64,000 nucleotides of DNA from G963667145 sp963667145 (GCA_963667145.1 OY762943.1:496001-560000); one strand, 5' to 3'. Positions 36,446-45,697 are shown, counted from the first letter of the stretch. Notes: generated from the letters alone by a model not told the origin. Translations and numbers: made by a program.

Positions 36446-37587
36446 TATACTTCTTTCTCCACCACTTTTTTGGTGGTGGCTATCTTGCTGTCGGCATACA
36501 AAACCACATCTTTGATGACGAGCTTCTGAATGGCAGAGATGAATGTTTCCATTATGGCATAGTTTGGTTGTTGGTTTTGAGATATAGGCAAATTAAAAGA
36601 AACTTCTTTAGCAATACTCCAATGCCTAGAATATCCCATATTGGGAATACATTTTTTCCAAGAAGCAATAACACACAATATCATGTTAATTGAATAATTT
36701 TCAATAAGTTCCAAAACTTTGACATTATCAGCTACACAAAAATTTTCTTTAGCTAAATTAAAACTTCTTGTATGGTCTCCAAAAACTAAATAATAAGCAT
36801 TTTTTTCATCAATCAAGAACTCTGCTTCTTTGTTTGTATATCCAATAATTCCATTGTTTGTTGATTCTGAAGAAAAAACTGGTATTTTACTATTATTCTC
36901 CAAATCAGACTTGCTCAACTTATTTTTAACTGTAAGAACTTTAAAAATTTCATCATATTCAAATTCACCAAACTCAATTTTATCATCTTCAAAATCTTGC
37001 AAAATTTTTTGCTCTTCTTTGGTCAGTTCATAATCTTTGAGACCTGTTGCTGATAGATATGTTTCCAGCTCCGCCACTCGCTCCGCTTCCAGCTCCGCTA
37101 TAAACTCTTCCATAAATTCAAAATCTATTTCCCCATTTTTGGTTGGTAGTTGAATATAATTTTGCTCTAAAGTTTCCTTTCTCGGATAACCACTATAGCC
37201 ACCATAAGGAAGACTATTAATCAAACTACCAACAAACATTTTTTGATTTTTTGTTAAATTTGGCATTTTCATAACCAAAATATTATTTGCCAAAACAAAT
37301 TTTTCATCATGATAAAATACAGTTCCACTATAAATTCCACGAGTTGAAATTGTTAATTCATCTTCAAAAATTTCATTTTCAGGCAAGTTATCTTCTGTAT
37401 AATAATTAGTTCCATTATTTTCTGTAATACCACTAATTACAGAAATAGATTTTATTGTTGGTTTTTCTAATTCAGTTTCGTACTTTTTGTTTTTACCATA
37501 CACCCAACTATCTACATCAAACAAATCGCCAATTCTGTATTCCCCCCACTCAACTTCTGCTAATTTCTTATTGAGTGGGGAAACTAT
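36445..37587 (-). CDS. Specificity subunit of a BcgI-like restriction-modification system (no normal start codon)
   Basis: A type I/type IIB-like specificity protein with two target-recognition halves, each opening with a short conserved block (GEYRIGDLFDV; then FEYDEIFKVLTV), separated by coiled-coil helices such as EFIAELEAERVAELETYL. The N-terminal WGEYRIGDLF block, typical of the start of such subunits, lies upstream of the first possible TTG start (37524). No ATG, GTG or TTG occurs in frame before it, and the frame continues back into the end of the methyltransferase gene. It is probably translated by -1 frameshifting from that gene, or from a non-standard ATA codon. The coordinates given begin at the first codon after the proposed slip. 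Confidence 0.75.
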   Translation of the reverse strand: MVSPLNKKLAEVEWGEYRIGDLFDVDSWVYGKNKKYETELEKPTIKSISVISGITENNGTNYYTEDNLPENEIFEDELTISTRGIYSGTVFYHDEKFVLANNILVMKMPNLTKNQKMFVGSLINSLPYGGYSGYPRKETLEQNYIQLPTKNGEIDFEFMEEFIAELEAERVAELETYLSATGLKDYELTKEEQKILQDFEDDKIEFGEFEYDEIFKVLTVKNKLSKSDLENNSKIPVFSSESTNNGIIGYTNKEAEFLIDEKNAYYLVFGDHTRSFNLAKENFCVADNVKVLELIENYSINMILCVIASWKKCIPNMGYSRHWSIAKEVSFNLPISQNQQPNYAIMETFISAIQKLVIKDVVLYADSKIATTKKVVEKEV

Positions 37588-37593
37588 TTTCCC
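37544..37593 (-). promoter_or_regulatory. Candidate -1 programmed ribosomal frameshift signal
   Basis: On the minus strand the heptamer G GGA AAA (37593-37587) lies directly before the methyltransferase TAG stop. Six nucleotides later comes a 10-bp GC-rich stem, CCCCACTCAA (37580-37571) with TTGAGTGGGG (37553-37544), loop 17 nt. Slippery site, spacer and stem have the classic layout, and a -1 slip enters exactly the frame of the specificity subunit. Confidence 0.6.
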
Positions 37594-39641
37594 AGGCTAT
37601 CGTCCTCACTATTCTTTTTGAGAATGTTGGAAACTTCCCAAGCCAGATAGTCGCTCATAGTCTTTTTGAAATCTTGCAAAGTCGGTTTGGTGTCGATAGG
37701 AGCAGATTGGTTCCAGTCAGCTCCATTGTATGGGTCTATAGTACCTTCGTAATACTCTTTTTCGCTAAAAATTTTCAACTTGCTTTTACCAAATCGCACC
37801 AAATTCACCAACTCTTCGTAGCGTTCTTTGGCTTGGTCGGTGTCTTTTAGGTTGTTACTTGCTTTTTTGCGATTGGTTCTGGTGTAGCCGTCGTTGGAAA
37901 AATCAATAAACTTCACAATTTCATCTTTGTTGTGTGGCTCATTCACACGGAAAACATACACATTGGTTTGCACACTGGACTTACCAATAAATAAATCAAT
38001 CGGCATTTTGATACTTGCCAAAAGTGTGTTATGTTTCAAAATCTTTTTGTTATATTCTTTTGCTTTGCCACTTCCAGCAGAATTTTGAATGATAATCGCC
38101 GCATAACCTTTGCTCATCATATTCAGAGCTTTCTCCACAAAAACCATTCCGTTGCCACTTGCGGAATAAGGAGGATTTAACACAAAAGCAGTAGCTGGAA
38201 AATTGTCGTTTGTGTTTCCGAAAGCATATTTCCCATCAAAATCGCTCAAGGAGTTTTTGTTCAAAATGTTAGAACTTCCATCTCCCATCAATATCATATT
38301 AAGAACAGCCAACATATAAATGCTGGAAAGTAGCTCCAAACCAAGTAATTGCTCAGCTTTGATTTTCAACTCTTTTTGCTTGAGTTCCTCTGGCGAAGTG
38401 ATGGAATTTTTGGCATGATTTAGCATCTCATTCATCGCAGCCACCAAAAGTCCTGCCGAGCCTGTGGCAAAATCCCAAACATAAGAATCTTTGTTCACTC
38501 TTGCCAACTTTACCAACAAAGAAGACACATAAGACGGAGTAAGCACCACATCGTTGAGTTTGTCTTGTGTAAAGCCGAGCCAACCATACATTTCGTTGAA
38601 AAGTTTGCCTGTAAAATCGGTAGTCAAACCGATTTTGTAATAAATGCCCAAATCATCTACAATTTTGCAGAAAACCCTCTTTAATTGACTTTCACCATCT
38701 TGAGGCTTGTTAATATTGTCAGTCAAAAGAGTGTTGGACAAAGTCCTGATAATAAGGTCTCTTTTCTCTTGAGGCAAATCTTTTTCACTCAGAAAAGCTT
38801 TAACTCTTCCAATCAAAATGTCGCCATCTCGACCACCATCATATTCTTGCGATTTTAAATCCTCTTTTTCCAAAACAGGCACTTTTCCTGGAATGCCCAA
38901 AGTGGCAATAATTGAAGCAGCCACCAAATAGACTCGGTCATTTTCTCCCAAACCCTTCTCACTTTGGTAAATATCATTATTGAGCTTAATCAAACTAATG
39001 TCAATCTCACGTTCGCGTTGCTCTTTGAGTTCGTCCAATTCCTCTTGGCTCAAGCTCAAATCTTTTACTTGTTCAATAAAATTATCAAAATTTTCAGGAG
39101 CCAAAAAAGAAAAATCAGAGAATTCGCCAACTTTTTGACCTGCTCCAAAGTTGCTTTTGGAAACATAATACACACCAATTTCGTATTGCAATTTGCCAGT
39201 ATCATCTTTGTAGCCAGTCATTCCGATAGCGATTATATCGGTATACCCTGTATAATGAAGGATAGCATTCGCATAATGCACAGCTCCATTCACTGCATAA
39301 TCTTTTATATTTTTGAAATTTGGTTCATTTTTCTTGGTTTTATTCTCAACTTGTCCATTTTTAAGTTTCACGAGCTTACCTTTGTAGCCCTTATATTCTA
39401 TGAGAATAGGATAAAATTTCAGATTTTTATCTTTCAAAAGTAACTTGGTATCAGGACGATTTCCGCCAGTTCCTCCACCCTTGGAGTCATAGTTTTTTAG
39501 TGCTCCATCAATTTCAGAATTCAAAGACTCTTGCTCAAGTTTGTAATCCAATTTATAAGACTTCAGCCAACAATCACCTAAGTCTCTAATATTTGGTTCT
39601 ACTGATTGTTTTGATTTACTCATTTTATTTTCCCAATTCAT
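37584..39641 (-). CDS. Restriction endonuclease-methyltransferase of a BcgI-like (type IIB/IIG) system
   Basis: A 685-residue protein. The N-terminal part has a PD-(D/E)xK-like nuclease pattern (RPDTKLLL then YPILIEYKG, about residues 60-90); the centre is an HsdM-type N6-adenine methyltransferase with motif I DFATGSAG near 390 and motif IV NPPYSAS near 500. Nuclease plus methylase in one chain with a separate specificity protein is the BcgI arrangement, and no separate HsdR gene is present. The start may be the ATG at 39641 or one six codons later (39623). The C-terminus meets the frameshift signal that would join it to the specificity domain as a chain of about 1065 residues. Confidence 0.82.
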   Translation of the reverse strand: MNWENKMSKSKQSVEPNIRDLGDCWLKSYKLDYKLEQESLNSEIDGALKNYDSKGGGTGGNRPDTKLLLKDKNLKFYPILIEYKGYKGKLVKLKNGQVENKTKKNEPNFKNIKDYAVNGAVHYANAILHYTGYTDIIAIGMTGYKDDTGKLQYEIGVYYVSKSNFGAGQKVGEFSDFSFLAPENFDNFIEQVKDLSLSQEELDELKEQREREIDISLIKLNNDIYQSEKGLGENDRVYLVAASIIATLGIPGKVPVLEKEDLKSQEYDGGRDGDILIGRVKAFLSEKDLPQEKRDLIIRTLSNTLLTDNINKPQDGESQLKRVFCKIVDDLGIYYKIGLTTDFTGKLFNEMYGWLGFTQDKLNDVVLTPSYVSSLLVKLARVNKDSYVWDFATGSAGLLVAAMNEMLNHAKNSITSPEELKQKELKIKAEQLLGLELLSSIYMLAVLNMILMGDGSSNILNKNSLSDFDGKYAFGNTNDNFPATAFVLNPPYSASGNGMVFVEKALNMMSKGYAAIIIQNSAGSGKAKEYNKKILKHNTLLASIKMPIDLFIGKSSVQTNVYVFRVNEPHNKDEIVKFIDFSNDGYTRTNRKKASNNLKDTDQAKERYEELVNLVRFGKSKLKIFSEKEYYEGTIDPYNGADWNQSAPIDTKPTLQDFKKTMSDYLAWEVSNILKKNSEDDSLGK

Positions 39642-39776
39642 TTAAATTTCAATCTTTCTTTAATTAGAAAAATTTATCGTCAAACATTTTGTTGGAGTTT
39701 TTGGCTATTGCTTTCATAACTTATGGGAGGCGTGTTTTCTCTCGTTCCTAAGTACACAGCCATCTCATACTCACTG

Positions 39777-39876
39777 TCTATCAAACACAACTCTTTAACT
39801 TCTTCATCTTGCTTTTGTGCTTGGGGTGGCTACAAATCCTTCAAGTTGAGCCTCGTGAAAATAGAAAACGACTGAA
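39777..39876. repeat. 100-bp direct repeat, right copy
   Basis: Ungapped match of about 93% to 34857-34956, including the inner inverted repeat around the TTGTGCTTGGGG core. Confidence 0.8.
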
Positions 39877-40009
39877 GTCAATTATTGTGCGATACCTGTC
39901 GTCTCTTGCAGAATTGCTAATCTGACTTCACAGGTTGAGCTTACAATAATAACGACGGAGTTGAATATTTTAGAGGCGAGGCTTCGGATTTTGATTTTTT
40001 TTCTTTGGC

Positions 40010-40050
40010 GTTACTCTTTCTTTTTTTATCACGAAAAAAAGAAAGGTAAC
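40010..40050. terminator. Long AT-rich hairpin after the GNAT gene
   Basis: Stem GTTAC plus CTTTCTTTTTTT against AAAAAAAGAAAG plus GTAAC with an ATCACG loop. It lies 9 bp past the GNAT stop on the minus strand and may serve as a terminator; the similar palindrome at 34582-34609 suggests a dispersed repeat family instead. Confidence 0.45.
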
Positions 40051-40059
40051 AAACTAATT

Positions 40060-40467
40060 CTAATGATCACTCCCCGCATAAATCCACATCGGCTCAGTTT
40101 TGCCAGCACGCGAAAACCCCATCTTCTCATAGAAATCAATAGCATCTCCGTCGGCGGTCAACATCTGCATATGGAAATCGCCATACTTCTCAAACATCTT
40201 CTCCATAATCATCCGACCGATTCCCTTGCCCTGATAGTCGGGAAGCACCAACAAATGCGGATAGTAAACCACCAAATGTCCATCGGAAATAGAGTTACCC
40301 AAGCCAACCAATTTTTCGCCGTCCCAAGCACTAACAAGAGCGTGAGAATTTATCAAAGCAGCAAGCAACTCCTTGGGTTTGGAGGCTGCACTCCACTCGT
40401 TCGCTCTATACAATTCCAACACGGCTTTCGCTTCCAACTCTCTATTTTCCGCAATCTTAATCTGCAT
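40060..40467 (-). CDS. GNAT-family acetyltransferase
   Basis: A 135-residue GNAT enzyme with the acetyl-CoA-binding motif in LLVLPDYQGKGIGRMIM near residues 70-87 and the C-terminal FYEKMGFSR block. The substrate cannot be predicted. It lies 21 bp after the TfoX-like gene on the same strand. Confidence 0.88.
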   Translation of the reverse strand: MQIKIAENRELEAKAVLELYRANEWSAASKPKELLAALINSHALVSAWDGEKLVGLGNSISDGHLVVYYPHLLVLPDYQGKGIGRMIMEKMFEKYGDFHMQMLTADGDAIDFYEKMGFSRAGKTEPMWIYAGSDH

Positions 40468-40488
40468 TATGCACCTCTCCCAAAACTC

Positions 40489-40815
40489 TTACTTCTTCGG
40501 CTTCCTTCTCTTTTGTATTGGCAACTCCGCAAGGGAAATCCTGACCAACTCGCTCAGCCAATCGCTATCCTCAATTTTGTCCTCAATGAGAAAATAAGGC
40601 TTCGCTCCCTCATAGGGCGGTTCTTCCGTTACTTGCCCGATAAATTCTTTTCCCGCTTTAGTCGGCTTGATAAACAGCTTGCCATCGTCAAGCAAACCAA
40701 AAATTTTTCCATCGGAGTAAATCGCACATCCACCGAACATTCGCTTGGCAATAATTTCTCCCGCATTCGCGATTTGGTCGATTACGTAATCTATAAATTC
40801 TTGGCTAATTGCCAT
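40489..40815 (-). CDS. TfoX N-terminal-domain protein
   Basis: A 108-residue protein with the TfoX/Sxy N-terminal fold (KRMFGGCAIYSDGKIFGLLDD, then PYEGAKPYF). In gamma-proteobacteria TfoX regulates competence, but stand-alone N-domain proteins are widespread with unknown roles. The ATG at 40815 follows GGGAGGAG; the start overlaps the end of the CPBP protease gene by 11 bp. Confidence 0.85.
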   Translation of the reverse strand: MAISQEFIDYVIDQIANAGEIIAKRMFGGCAIYSDGKIFGLLDDGKLFIKPTKAGKEFIGQVTEEPPYEGAKPYFLIEDKIEDSDWLSELVRISLAELPIQKRRKPKK

Positions 40816-41641
40816 CGTCTCCTCCCTGTGTTTTGCCAAAAAACATCTCTCTGTCTATATAAAGCACTGTAATTGCAACAATTAGAAGCAACACCGTCTG
40901 AATGACCTTGCTGTCTGGATGAGTCGCAAAAATCTCGTTGGAAATATTCGCCATGAGATGAAAAATAATTGTAACCACAATATTCCGCTTCGTCTTGAAG
41001 TAAAGCCAATTCATCAAAACCACAAAAACAAAAAGACTGAAAATGTAGTTCAGCGAGTAAATCCACCCTTCGGCAACCACATTGCTGTGGAAGTAGCCTT
41101 TGACAAAAGACAAGGGGAAATGCCAAAACACCCAGTAAAAAGCGAAAATCAGGCAAGTGTTGAACAGATTGAATTTTCGCCTGAGAGTGTCAGTTCCGTA
41201 GGAGTGCCACGCCAATTCCTCAACAATCGGAGCCAAAATAAGAATCAACCACGGAGACAGCAGGAAAGAAGTGAAATTTGGCTTGCCCGAAATGTAGAAT
41301 TGACCCAAATCATGACCAAAAAGTAGGGAAATGAATTGTGCCAAGATAATCGAAATTGGCAACAAAAAAACAGTCATCAAAATGTACTTTTTCTCCACTT
41401 TCTCCAATTTGAACAATCGCTCCAGCAAATCTTTCTTCAAAACTTCGTCTTTCATAAAATAATAAGCTGCAACCACAGTAGGTGCAAAAAGTCCCATAAT
41501 CGCCAAAGTTTGTTGGGCAAGTTGTAGCAAATTACTTTGATAAGGCCGATGACTAAGATAAGCCACCGCAAACCACAAAATCCACGGAATCAACAAAGAG
41601 TATCCGTAAAAAGCTATCGTTTTATTATAACGTTCTAACAT
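40805..41641 (-). CDS. CPBP-family intramembrane metalloprotease
   Basis: A 278-residue membrane protein with about eight transmembrane segments and the CPBP/Abi motifs: EELAWHSYG near residue 155 (family EExxxR-type box, with the Arg moved or missing), FYWVFWHFPL near 185 and a late FHLMANI histidine. Relatives include Rce1 prenyl proteases and bacteriocin self-immunity proteins. The ATG at 41641 follows GGGAGGA. It is divergent from the tetR-type gene across a palindromic operator. Confidence 0.85.
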   Translation of the reverse strand: MLERYNKTIAFYGYSLLIPWILWFAVAYLSHRPYQSNLLQLAQQTLAIMGLFAPTVVAAYYFMKDEVLKKDLLERLFKLEKVEKKYILMTVFLLPISIILAQFISLLFGHDLGQFYISGKPNFTSFLLSPWLILILAPIVEELAWHSYGTDTLRRKFNLFNTCLIFAFYWVFWHFPLSFVKGYFHSNVVAEGWIYSLNYIFSLFVFVVLMNWLYFKTKRNIVVTIIFHLMANISNEIFATHPDSKVIQTVLLLIVAITVLYIDREMFFGKTQGGDDGN

Positions 41642-41678
41642 TTTTTCCTCCCAGAAATAAAAATAATTCAACAAATAA

Positions 41679-41699
41679 ATTGACCGACGGTCAGTCAAT
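41679..41699. promoter_or_regulatory. Candidate TetR-type operator
   Basis: ATTGAC-CGACG-GTC-AGTCAAT: the outer arms ATTGAC/GTCAAT are exact inverted repeats, with a perfect GACCG-A-CGGTC palindrome nested inside. This pattern is typical of TetR-family sites. It lies between the divergent CPBP gene and the TetR gene, 15 bp before the latter. Confidence 0.7.
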
Positions 41700-41714
41700 A
41701 TTTTTATTGTATTT

Positions 41715-42419
41715 GTGAATATAAGAGAATCAAAAAAAGAAAAAACCATAGCTAATATCTTGGGAGTGGCGGAAAAACTTTTTTCTTCTCAGGGCTACGA
41801 AAGCACTTCCATAGCACAGATAGCCAAAGAATGCGGGCTGTCCAAAGGTGCAATGTATCATCATTTTGCTTCCAAAGAAGCTGTGCTGAACGAAATTTGC
41901 CTCAATTATTACAAATTTTTGAAAGAGAAATTTATGCCGATTGCAACGAACAACAAATTGAATATGTACGAGAAAATATACAAAACGATGAAAATTGCTC
42001 GCTCAATGCAACTTAACACCTCAGCGACCTCATTTGCCAAGCCGAAAGAAGCAAACACTTTCACCGTGGAAAATGCTGCCGTGAATCAGCTGTTGGGGAA
42101 GTACGCCAAAAAAATTTATACGGAAGTTTTCAGCATTATTTTTGAAACTGGCAAAAACGACTACGAGTGTGCTTTTCCCTGCTCAGCCACTACTATCGCC
42201 AATCTCATTTTCAACTTGGACATCAGCACCACCGAGCAACTAAACACCATCATTTTTGACGCTGAAATCGGAGATAAGGAAAAAGCTGTCAACGACACTA
42301 TCACGGGCTTTGTCTTCGCTCTGTCCCGACTTTTGAACATCAGCTCAGAGAAAATCGCCGAAATCATTTTAATACCCGAACTAAAACAAAAATATAAGGA
42401 AATAATCACAACATTATGA
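41715..42419 (+). CDS. TetR-family transcriptional regulator
   Basis: A 234-residue repressor. The N-terminal HTH holds the standard TSIAQIAKECGLSKGAMYHHF-like core (about 30-52), followed by a helical ligand domain. It starts with GTG at 41715 with no ribosome site, so it may be translated from a leaderless or near-leaderless message. The stop overlaps the next gene's ATG (ATGA). It probably represses itself, the outer-membrane protein gene and perhaps the divergent protease. Confidence 0.88.
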   Translation: MNIRESKKEKTIANILGVAEKLFSSQGYESTSIAQIAKECGLSKGAMYHHFASKEAVLNEICLNYYKFLKEKFMPIATNNKLNMYEKIYKTMKIARSMQLNTSATSFAKPKEANTFTVENAAVNQLLGKYAKKIYTEVFSIIFETGKNDYECAFPCSATTIANLIFNLDISTTEQLNTIIFDAEIGDKEKAVNDTITGFVFALSRLLNISSEKIAEIILIPELKQKYKEIITTL

Positions 42420-43372
42420 AAAATTATTTAAAAATCTCACTCCTATTTCTTATCGCCTTGCCATCACTCGTTTTCGCACAAGAAAAAACGAAACCCAGCT
42501 TTATTCCTCTGGTGCAATACGACTACCTGCACGCAGATAAGCAATCCCTCAAAAACAGCAATTTAGGTTTGGTAATCAAAGGAAAAAACCTTTTCATCGT
42601 GGGCTTTGCTTCACTTTTCGAATTTGAAAAAAATCTTTTGTTCGACTATCCGCAATCCTACTTCGGCATCGACTTCATCAGCGAATATCACACGGAAAAA
42701 TCGCAATTCCTCTTCTTGTACAGCTCATACACCGACCTTCCCGAAAAAATGGAAGTGCAGACCTTGCAAACCGCTTTGGTTTACGGACACAAATTCATTG
42801 ATAGAAAAGATTTCTTGCTTGTCTTCGGTGGAGGCTTTGCGGTTAGTGATTTTGGGATTGAATATGAAGACGGCAAGCCTTGGGTTCTGCTACCCGTTCC
42901 GTTTCTTAGAATAAAATCTTTCGGAGAGTATTTTGAGACTGGATTTGAATTTATCTCTTCGCCGGGCTTGGAAGTAACTTTCTTGCCAAAAAGCAAAATC
43001 AGAGCAAGTTTTGACGGACGCATCGACCAATTTCGCGATGCAAGAGATTTTATTTATGAAACCAAATTGCATTACCGATTTTTCTCCGAAAATCACAAAC
43101 TCGGAGATTTTGCAGGAGTTGCTCTCGGCTTCAAGAACGACAACTACGGCGGGTTCGATTTGACCGAGCGAAATTACGGCTCCACCGACGACACAGAATC
43201 TTTTGAACTCCAATACAACTCGGTTTTCGCAGAATTGGACTTGTCTTTCCTAAAAATTTCTTACGGCTATGTCTTCAACGCTCGCGAGCTTTATCACGAC
43301 GGCGACAACTCAACTAAAAAAGATGTTGGAGAGGGATATTACTTGTCGTTGCAAGGGGCATGGGAATTTTAG
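42416..43372 (+). CDS. Predicted outer-membrane protein under TetR control
   Basis: A 318-residue exported protein: signal peptide cleaved near LVFAQEK, then alternating beta strands and a C-terminal strand ending in Phe (LSLQGAWEF). Translationally coupled to the regulator by a 4-bp overlap. A barrel involved in uptake or efflux of the TetR ligand is a reasonable guess but unproven. No family recognised. Confidence 0.7.
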   Translation: MKNYLKISLLFLIALPSLVFAQEKTKPSFIPLVQYDYLHADKQSLKNSNLGLVIKGKNLFIVGFASLFEFEKNLLFDYPQSYFGIDFISEYHTEKSQFLFLYSSYTDLPEKMEVQTLQTALVYGHKFIDRKDFLLVFGGGFAVSDFGIEYEDGKPWVLLPVPFLRIKSFGEYFETGFEFISSPGLEVTFLPKSKIRASFDGRIDQFRDARDFIYETKLHYRFFSENHKLGDFAGVALGFKNDNYGGFDLTERNYGSTDDTESFELQYNSVFAELDLSFLKISYGYVFNARELYHDGDNSTKKDVGEGYYLSLQGAWEF

Positions 43373-43772
43373 AAATATGTGAAATTATCTCTTTATTTCT
43401 CTTGAAAGTTCTAACCTATAATTCAAATTGCTTGGGACTTCTCTTATTCCAAAGCCCCAAAAATCCCCATTATTTCTGCGTAAATTCGGATAAACATATT
43501 TGTAAAACATTTGCTTACCTCTATCATAATTATTAGAATTAATACCTTTCAAACATGCAGAAAATGTCCCAGAAATATAGTCTGCAAGCTGAATACCAAC
43601 ACTTTGATGAGAATTTTCAATATTTAAACTATCTTTAATGTGTTTATATTCGTTTATAAAATCACCTGAATTATACAATTCAAAATACGCATCTCTAAAA
43701 AAATTATCCGTATTTTCATTAACAGGATCGAAAAATAAAACAGCCAAATTTTCTTCTGTTCTTGTTTGAACT

Positions 43773-45119
43773 AGTCAAGTCTCATTTGTGGTGTAAATTC
43801 TCTCATGTTTTAATTATTCTTAAAAATTTTCTGCTAACTTAAGTTTTTTCTGTAAGTTGGCTCTTTCTGTTTTTATTATACTCATATAGGTTCGACCCTC
43901 TGTCCAGTCCTCATTTTGTTGAATCAAAATTGCTCCAATTAGAAGATTACAACTCTCACAATTAGGGAAAATTCTGATGCTTTTTTCTCGTCGTCTAATC
44001 TCTTCATTCAGTCGTTCTATCGGATTAGTGCTTTTAATTTTCGCCCAATGTTGTTCTGGTAAGGCAATAAAATTGCTGACTTCAGGCAGGGTCTCCTCAA
44101 GCCAATCAAAAAGTCGTTCACTCCCTTTATTTTCAACATTTGACAACAACTTATTTTTGTGATATTTAAACTCTTCCAAGTTTGCTGATTTCACAAAATT
44201 GCTACTCAGAGGAGTTAGCCAGCCCAAATCTTTCTTCGGAACTTTATCCAACAAATTTCTTTGCCAATGCACAATACATCGCTGCTGAATTTGGCACGGA
44301 AAGCACTTAGTTAAAGCGGCTTTCAGCCCATCATGGTCGTCTCTTATCCACATATTTGTTTCTCTTAAACCTCTATGTTTTAGACTCAAAAAGAACTCTT
44401 CCCAAGAACTTTCGGCTTCTTTTAGGTGCATCTCAAATCCCAAAATTTCTCGCTTCCCATCTTCCGTTAAGCCAAGAGCAATCATAATTGCTTGCGGTCT
44501 AACTTGCCCATTTTCTCGCACTTTAGTGTAAATGGCATCAATCCAGATGTATTCATATTTTGAAGCCAATTTGCGAGATTTCCACTTGTTAACCTCTTGT
44601 TGAATCGGCTGAATATACCTGCTAACAGTGCTTTTGGCCAAATTTTTTATCCCAAGTCTGTCGAACAATTTTTTCATTTTCCGAGTAGAAACTCCATTGA
44701 TGTAAGCCTGCTGAACTATGCTAATCAGCGACCTATCGATTCGTTGGTATTTCTCCTATTACGGAAGATGTGAAAGTACCCTTTCTTATTTTGGGAAAAT
44801 CAATTTCTAACTCGCCTAAACTAGTGGCAAGTTTTCTAGTTCTAAATCCACTTCTATAAGTTGTTCGCTCCTCATTTCGCTCATATTTTTTAGCATTCAA
44901 ATATGACTCTAATTCTGCTTGAAACAGTTGATTTACAGCTGTTTTCAAAATTTTTGTTAAATTATTACTCGTTTCGTCCTTGACAAAATTTGTAAATTCT
45001 TCAAGTTTTTTATCATGGTTGTTGGTCATTTTTGCCTCCTCGTGTTAACTTTTTGTAACATGAGAACAAAAGTGACCATTTTTTACTTTTTAAATTTACA
45101 CCAACTTTGAGACGTTATC
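43773..45119 (-). mobile_element. IS256-family insertion sequence
   Basis: 1347 bp with terminal inverted repeats sharing GTCTCA and TGGTGTAAATT, flanked by an 8-bp target duplication TTTGAACT (43765-43772 and 45120-45127). Inserted in a DUF3800-like gene. Its transposase is frameshifted. Confidence 0.88.
43820..45029 (-). pseudogene. IS256-family transposase, frameshifted
   Basis: Two pieces of one mutator-type transposase: 45029-44733 (N-terminal part, RTTYRSGFRTRKL, ending VIGEIPTNR) and 44677-43820 (catalytic part with YEYIWIDAIYTKVRENG, FIRDDHDGLK-type block and a late NPIERLNEEIRRR). The expected KYQRIDRSLIS join is readable in the next frame around 44755-44700, so a net +1 base separates the halves. 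IS256 transposases do not normally use frameshifting, so this copy is probably dead unless the base is a sequencing error. Confidence 0.85.
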
Positions 45120-45658
45120 TTTGAACTTCCATCTCAATTCTTTGCATATGTTCTTGTAAATGCATCTTCAACATTGATTTTTCGTTTATTCTTGCACAAT
45201 TTTTGTTGTCTGTATGAGTTATAATAATTTGCTTATATTTAATTGTTTCAAGCAACTTTAAAGATTCTTCAACAAAATCAATTAATTTGTGATAATCATA
45301 AATTTCTAAAAATTTAAAATCTTTATCTTGGGGAACTTTTTGCTCTTTCTTTTGAAAATTTCTTAAAGGCCAAAGATAGCTCCATTTTATCTCTTTAGTA
45401 AGTGGCAATTCGTACTTATTTTTCAAACTAAAAAAAGCATTATTGATATTTTTCCATTCATCTGCCTCTATAAGTAAAGTACTTCTTATATAATAAGGAT
45501 GTCGTTTCAAATGTTTCTCAGACCTTCTTAATTGATAAGCCCCACATTCATCACTAAATCCAAAAAAAATACTCATATTCTCTCCAATCAACTTAAATTC
45601 TATTTTTCCGAAGTCTTTATTACTTCAAATCTTTACACACTTTCTGTCAAACAAAAAC

Positions 45659-45679
45659 CGCTACCGAAATTCAGTAGCG
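45659..45679 (-). terminator. Intrinsic terminator after the methyltransferase/ATP-grasp gene
   Basis: CGCTAC/GTAGCG stem with a 9-nt loop; on the minus strand it is followed by GTTTTTGTTTG, and on the plus strand by TTTTC, so it may work both ways. It lies 19 bp past the stop. Confidence 0.75.
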
Positions 45680-45697
45680 TTTTCAATGTTTTTATTC

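Larger units (their letters stand above)
39642..40059. other. Non-coding stretch at the right side of the island
   Basis: About 420 bp upstream of the restriction gene. It holds the right 100-bp repeat (39777-39876) and an AT-rich palindrome (40010-40050). Large open frames crossing it belong to no gene that I can support. Confidence 0.55.
43385..45576 (-). pseudogene. DUF3800-like gene interrupted by an IS256-type element
   Basis: The N-terminal part (45576-45120; FGFSDECGAY near the start, the Asp/Glu-Ser/Cys box of DUF3800 proteins) and the C-terminal part (43764-43385; SVGIQLADYISGTF, the matching late motif) are separated by a 1347-bp insertion. Removing the insertion and one 8-bp duplication restores a single frame of 278 residues. 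The intact protein would be a small RNase H-like protein often found near defence or mobile genes. ATG 45576 has GGAGAG upstream. Confidence 0.85.

Noticed and set aside
36445..39641. Reading the restriction locus as a classical type I system
   Set aside because: There is no separate HsdR gene, and the methylase has its own N-terminal nuclease-like pattern, which fits BcgI-like systems better.
39961..40872. Open frame of about 300 codons on the plus strand
   Set aside because: It reads antisense through the GNAT and TfoX-like genes and the AT-rich hairpin; composition and lack of a ribosome site mark it as a shadow frame.
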